Source: Pseudomonas fulva 12-X
Lineage (GTDB): Bacteria > Pseudomonadota > Gammaproteobacteria > Pseudomonadales > Pseudomonadaceae
Assembly (NCBI RefSeq): GCF_000213805.1
Contig: NC_015556.1
Span: forward strand, 3,115,001-3,179,000
Length of the DNA: 64,000 bases
Reading direction: 5' to 3'
Each line of letters begins with the position of its first letter. Position 1 is the first letter of the stretch. Below, one piece after another: positions 61,759 through 64,000 of this stretch. A program made the translations under genes and the position numbers. The notes beneath the pieces were generated by a model. It saw only the letters and a list, made by a program, of their open reading frames with translations, was not told the origin of the DNA and searched no databases.

Positions 61759-62589
61759 TCAGGGCGCGTCCAGGGACGGCCCGACCAATACCGCCAGCTG
61801 TTCGTACACGCCGGGCGCCGCCACCAGATAGGGATTGCCGGCGAGCAAACCGTCACCACGCAGGAAGTCGTTGCTGCGCCCGCCGGCCTCGCGCACCAAC
61901 ACCAGGCCGGCCAGGCAGTCCCAGCTTTTCAGGTGAGTTTCGTAATAGCCGATCAGCCGCCCGGCGGCGACGTAGGCGGTCATCAGCGCACCGGAACCGT
62001 TGCGCACGAACATCCCACCGGCATCGAGCAGGCCATGCAGAAATGGCAGAAAGTGTTCCTTGCCGGGGCGATGGGTGGTGCCGACGCCGACCAAACCCTC
62101 ACGCACATGCGCGGCGCCATGGGCCTGCAACGGCGTGTCGTTGACGAAGGCGCCGCGCCCGACGAAACCATGGAACAGTTCGCCGTGATTGGGATCGGCA
62201 ATAGCGCCGAGCATCGGCTCGCCGTCCACCATAAGGCCGATGGACACGCACCAGTTGTGCAGGCCATTGAGAAAACACGCGGTACAGTCGATGGGGTCGA
62301 TCACCCAGATGTAGCGCGCCTGCAGGCCCGCGCTGCCGCCCTCTTCGCCCACCACGCCGTCATCCGGAAAGTGCGTGGCCAGCTCGCTGCGAATGAACGC
62401 CTCGACCTGTTGATCGGCGATGCTCACCACATCCTGCAGATCGCCGCCCTTGTGCTCCACGGCGAGGTCGCGGCGCCGCACATAAAAGGCCATGGCCCGT
62501 TCGGCCGCCTCCAGCGCCACCCGTTTGGCAAAGTCGTAGCGGGCAGCTAGCGGGTCGGTGTCTGGGCTGGCCAGCGGGGAATCGGACAT
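61759..62589 (-). CDS. Inositol monophosphatase family protein
   Basis: 276 residues from ATG 62589. The metal-binding fold is clear: GEEGG near residue 75 and DPIDCTACFLNGLHNWCVSI near residue 95, then SWDCLAGLVLVREAGG. The usual DPIDGT motif reads DPIDCT here, and the next Asn-Phe is replaced. The other acidic ligands are kept, so activity is possible. It might act on inositol-phosphate, PAP or a sugar phosphate. It overlaps nothing; convergent with the GFA gene. Confidence 0.88.
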   Translation of the reverse strand: MSDSPLASPDTDPLAARYDFAKRVALEAAERAMAFYVRRRDLAVEHKGGDLQDVVSIADQQVEAFIRSELATHFPDDGVVGEEGGSAGLQARYIWVIDPIDCTACFLNGLHNWCVSIGLMVDGEPMLGAIADPNHGELFHGFVGRGAFVNDTPLQAHGAAHVREGLVGVGTTHRPGKEHFLPFLHGLLDAGGMFVRNGSGALMTAYVAAGRLIGYYETHLKSWDCLAGLVLVREAGGRSNDFLRGDGLLAGNPYLVAAPGVYEQLAVLVGPSLDAP

Positions 62590-62685
62590 GGATAAAGCTC
62601 CTGAATCGGTGAAAGGTAATCGACCGGCTTGCGGGCCTGCGACCACAGCCTCTACGCTGCGCACTCGCTGAAAGAGCCCTGTGCA

Positions 62686-63420
62686 ATGACCCTTGCCGAC
62701 CTGCTGTTGTTCGCCATTCCTGCCGTCTTTCTCACCGGCCTTTCCAAGGGCGGCTTCGGCGGCGCACTGGGCGGCATCGCCGTGCCGCTGCTGGCCCTGG
62801 CCACCTCGCCGATGCAGGCGGTGGCGGTCATGCTGCCGATCCTCTGCCTGGCCGACGTGGTCGGGCTCAAGGCCTACTGGGGCAAGTGGGACGTGGCCAA
62901 CCTCAAGGTCATGCTGCCCGGCGCCGTGATCGGCATCGTCATCGGTTCGCTGACCTTCGGGCTGCTCAACGAGAATCTGATTGGCCTGCTGATCGGCCTG
63001 ATCGCCATTTCCTTCGTGCTGCTGGGGCTGCTTCAGGGCAACCCGGCACCGCGCCCGCTGCAGCCCAGGCGCGGCCTGGCGTTATCTTCTGTGGCAGGCT
63101 TCACCAGCTTCGTTGCCCACGCCGGCGGGCCGCCAGTGATGATGCACCTGCTGCCCCAGCAGCTGGAAAAGCTGCGCTACGTGGCCACCATCAATATGTT
63201 CTTCCTGCTCACCAACGCCATGAAGCTGATTCCCTACACCTGGCTCGGCCAGTTCAGCCGCGAGAACCTGCTGCTCAGCCTGATGCTCGCGCCCATCGTG
63301 CCGCTCGGAGTATGGAGCGGCCTGTGGCTGCAATCGCGGATCAACCACACCTGGTTCTACCGCATCGCCCGCCTCGGCATGCTGCTGGCCGGGCTGCAGT
63401 TGATCTGGAAGAACATCTAG
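62686..63420 (+). CDS. TauE/SafE family sulfite/organosulfonate exporter-like permease
   Basis: 244 residues with about eight helices in two repeats (LTGLSKGGFGGALGGIAVPL; FTSFVAHAGGPPVMMHLLPQ). ATG 62686; the in-frame stretch upstream to 62629 overlaps the promoter of the divergent phosphatase. Members move sulfite, sulfoacetate or similar anions, and substrate cannot be assigned. No linked sulfur-metabolism gene is visible. Confidence 0.92.
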   Translation: MTLADLLLFAIPAVFLTGLSKGGFGGALGGIAVPLLALATSPMQAVAVMLPILCLADVVGLKAYWGKWDVANLKVMLPGAVIGIVIGSLTFGLLNENLIGLLIGLIAISFVLLGLLQGNPAPRPLQPRRGLALSSVAGFTSFVAHAGGPPVMMHLLPQQLEKLRYVATINMFFLLTNAMKLIPYTWLGQFSRENLLLSLMLAPIVPLGVWSGLWLQSRINHTWFYRIARLGMLLAGLQLIWKNI

Positions 63421-63491
63421 GAACCTGTTCACGATTTTTTATGTGCCTGAGGCGGCAAGTACAAGGCAATAGCAGCCGTTCGCCGATCCAC

Positions 63492-63557
63492 TGTGGGAGT
63501 GCGCCGTGCGCGCGAAAAATCGCGGGCATGAACTAGGCGTCCCCGCCCGCTCCCACA
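63492..63557. repeat. REP-like palindrome, copy 3
   Basis: TGTGGGAGTGCGC...GCGCTCCCACA-type arms (TGTGGGAG / CTCCCACA) around GCGCGAAAAATCGCGGGCATG with a TCCCCGCC insert. The sequence on each side matches copy 1 (GCAGCCGTTCGC before, ACTGC.CCGATG after), so about 110 bases are shared. Confidence 0.88.
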
Positions 63558-63594
63558 GATACTGCGCCGATGACCGTTACCGCAATCTAGGGCC

Positions 63595-63698
63595 GTAGGG
63601 TGGATGACGCTCTTTTCATCCACCATCGCGGTCAAAGGGCGGTGGACGGATCGGGCCGCGTAGGTGAAGCGTCAGCTACGCGCCCCGCTCCACCCTAT
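63595..63698. repeat. Inverted-repeat element with TAGGGTGGA ends
   Basis: TAGGGTGGA (63596-63604) and TCCACCCTA (63689-63697) are perfect inverted ends. Internal hairpin TGGATGA / TCATCCA (63601-63622). Resembles the GTAGG-GGTGGA dispersed repeats of pseudomonads. Confidence 0.7.
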
Positions 63699-63765
63699 AA
63701 ATGTCCGCACCCGCCATCTAGCTGCCCAAAGCAACGAACCTGGACTGAAAGGGCATGAACAGCAC

Positions 63766-64000
63766 CTACAGCGCGAACAGCGTTCGGTACTCGTCATGGG
63801 CATGCTGATCGGTCATGCCGCTGATGAAATCCTGCACCAGCCGGCAACGGTGGTAGAACTCCCAGGCGGCGCGATCCACCTCGTCACACTCGCGCACGGC
63901 CTGGCGATAGGCCTTGATCAGTTGGCTCGGCAGGCGGCGCACCAGCATCTGCAGGTACGCCTCACGGCGGCAGCTGCCTTCGGTCAGCTCAACGAAGGTC
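63766..64000 (-). CDS. dgt: Deoxyguanosinetriphosphate triphosphohydrolase, C-terminal part
   Basis: The last 77 codons of a minus-strand gene whose start lies beyond the window edge. The frame is open from the edge. The end VQDFISGMTDQHAHDEYRTL matches the conserved C-terminal F/Y-I-S/A-G-M-T-D motif of dGTPase-type HD hydrolases, which convert dGTP to deoxyguanosine and triphosphate. Only the tail is seen, so the assignment rests on this motif. Confidence 0.75.
   Translation of the reverse strand, partial: TFVELTEGSCRREAYLQMLVRRLPSQLIKAYRQAVRECDEVDRAAWEFYHRCRLVQDFISGMTDQHAHDEYRTLFAL

Larger units (their letters stand above)
63421..63765. other. Intergenic region with two repeats
   Basis: 345 bases without a gene. 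It holds REP-like copy 3 (63492-63557) and the inverted element 63595-63698. Both lie between convergent genes. Confidence 0.75.

Overview
The window is ordinary high-GC chromosomal DNA of a gammaproteobacterium. Protein sequences, gene order and small repeats all point to Pseudomonas. The presence of periplasmic nitrate reductase and a glucosylglycerol-phosphate phosphatase suggests the P. mendocina / oleovorans / alcaliphila branch, but the species is an inference. Gene density is high. No prophage, plasmid genes, transposase or CRISPR array were found.

Layout. (1) 1-5786, minus strand: nqrABCDEF, the Na+-pumping NADH:quinone reductase, with nqrF cut by the window edge. (2) 6130-14630: a long glyceraldehyde-3-phosphate dehydrogenase, mfd, nagZ, the TetR regulator psrA, and the lexA-sulA SOS operon, with visible LexA and PsrA operators. 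(3) 14722-18778: two small conserved proteins, topA and a DUF1653 protein. (4) 19246-22599: fadBA beta-oxidation operon. (5) 23030-30143: a secreted protein of unknown function, a short membrane-anchored protein, a universal stress protein, an ABC-F ATPase (uup), soluble lytic transglycosylase slt and a MOSC protein. (6) 30216-34641: a CheV-type coupling protein, a YegS-like lipid kinase, and molybdenum cofactor genes moeA, moaB and mobA. (7) 34906-35551: a small lipoprotein, tRNA-Pro(CGG) and a 60-residue exported peptide. (8) 35780-40217, minus strand: dctA (with a sigma-54 promoter), phoQ, phoP and oprH. (9) 40510-45312, plus strand: napEDABC, then a phosphopantetheinyl transferase. (10) 45516-52233: M18 aminopeptidase, gmhA, a large MscS-type channel, lemA and an M48 metalloprotease. 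(11) 52359-64000: CAP-domain protein, StpA-like phosphatase, bestrophin, small membrane and hypothetical proteins, a DUF2167 protein, a DUF2798/LysR divergent pair, ppiC, zinc peptidase, GFA-family protein, inositol-monophosphatase-like protein, TauE/SafE permease and the C-terminal end of a dGTPase.

Functional links. Moco genes in block 6 supply the cofactor of NapA in block 9. The nap operon has a perfect DNR/ANR-type dyad at 40371-40384, so anaerobic control is likely. It shares a 292-bp divergent region with oprH-phoPQ, whose promoter side carries four GTTCAG hexamers at exact 11-bp spacing. DctA has a textbook -24/-12 element. PsrA is encoded close to the fadBA operon that it is known to control in P. 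aeruginosa.

Repeats. Intergenic gaps hold several palindromic families: three REP-like copies (24933, 52253, 63492), a GTAGGATGGGT-type palindrome (11273) with two looser relatives (45329, 63595), and larger inverted-repeat elements at 18811-19077, 34642-34797 and 39494-39594. The last sits inside the oprH-phoPQ transcription unit.

Most unexplained items: the structured region 55606-56040, where two mutually exclusive hairpins precede a 34-codon ORF with its ribosome site buried in a stem; and the StpA homologue, which has no visible glucosylglycerol-phosphate synthase beside it.
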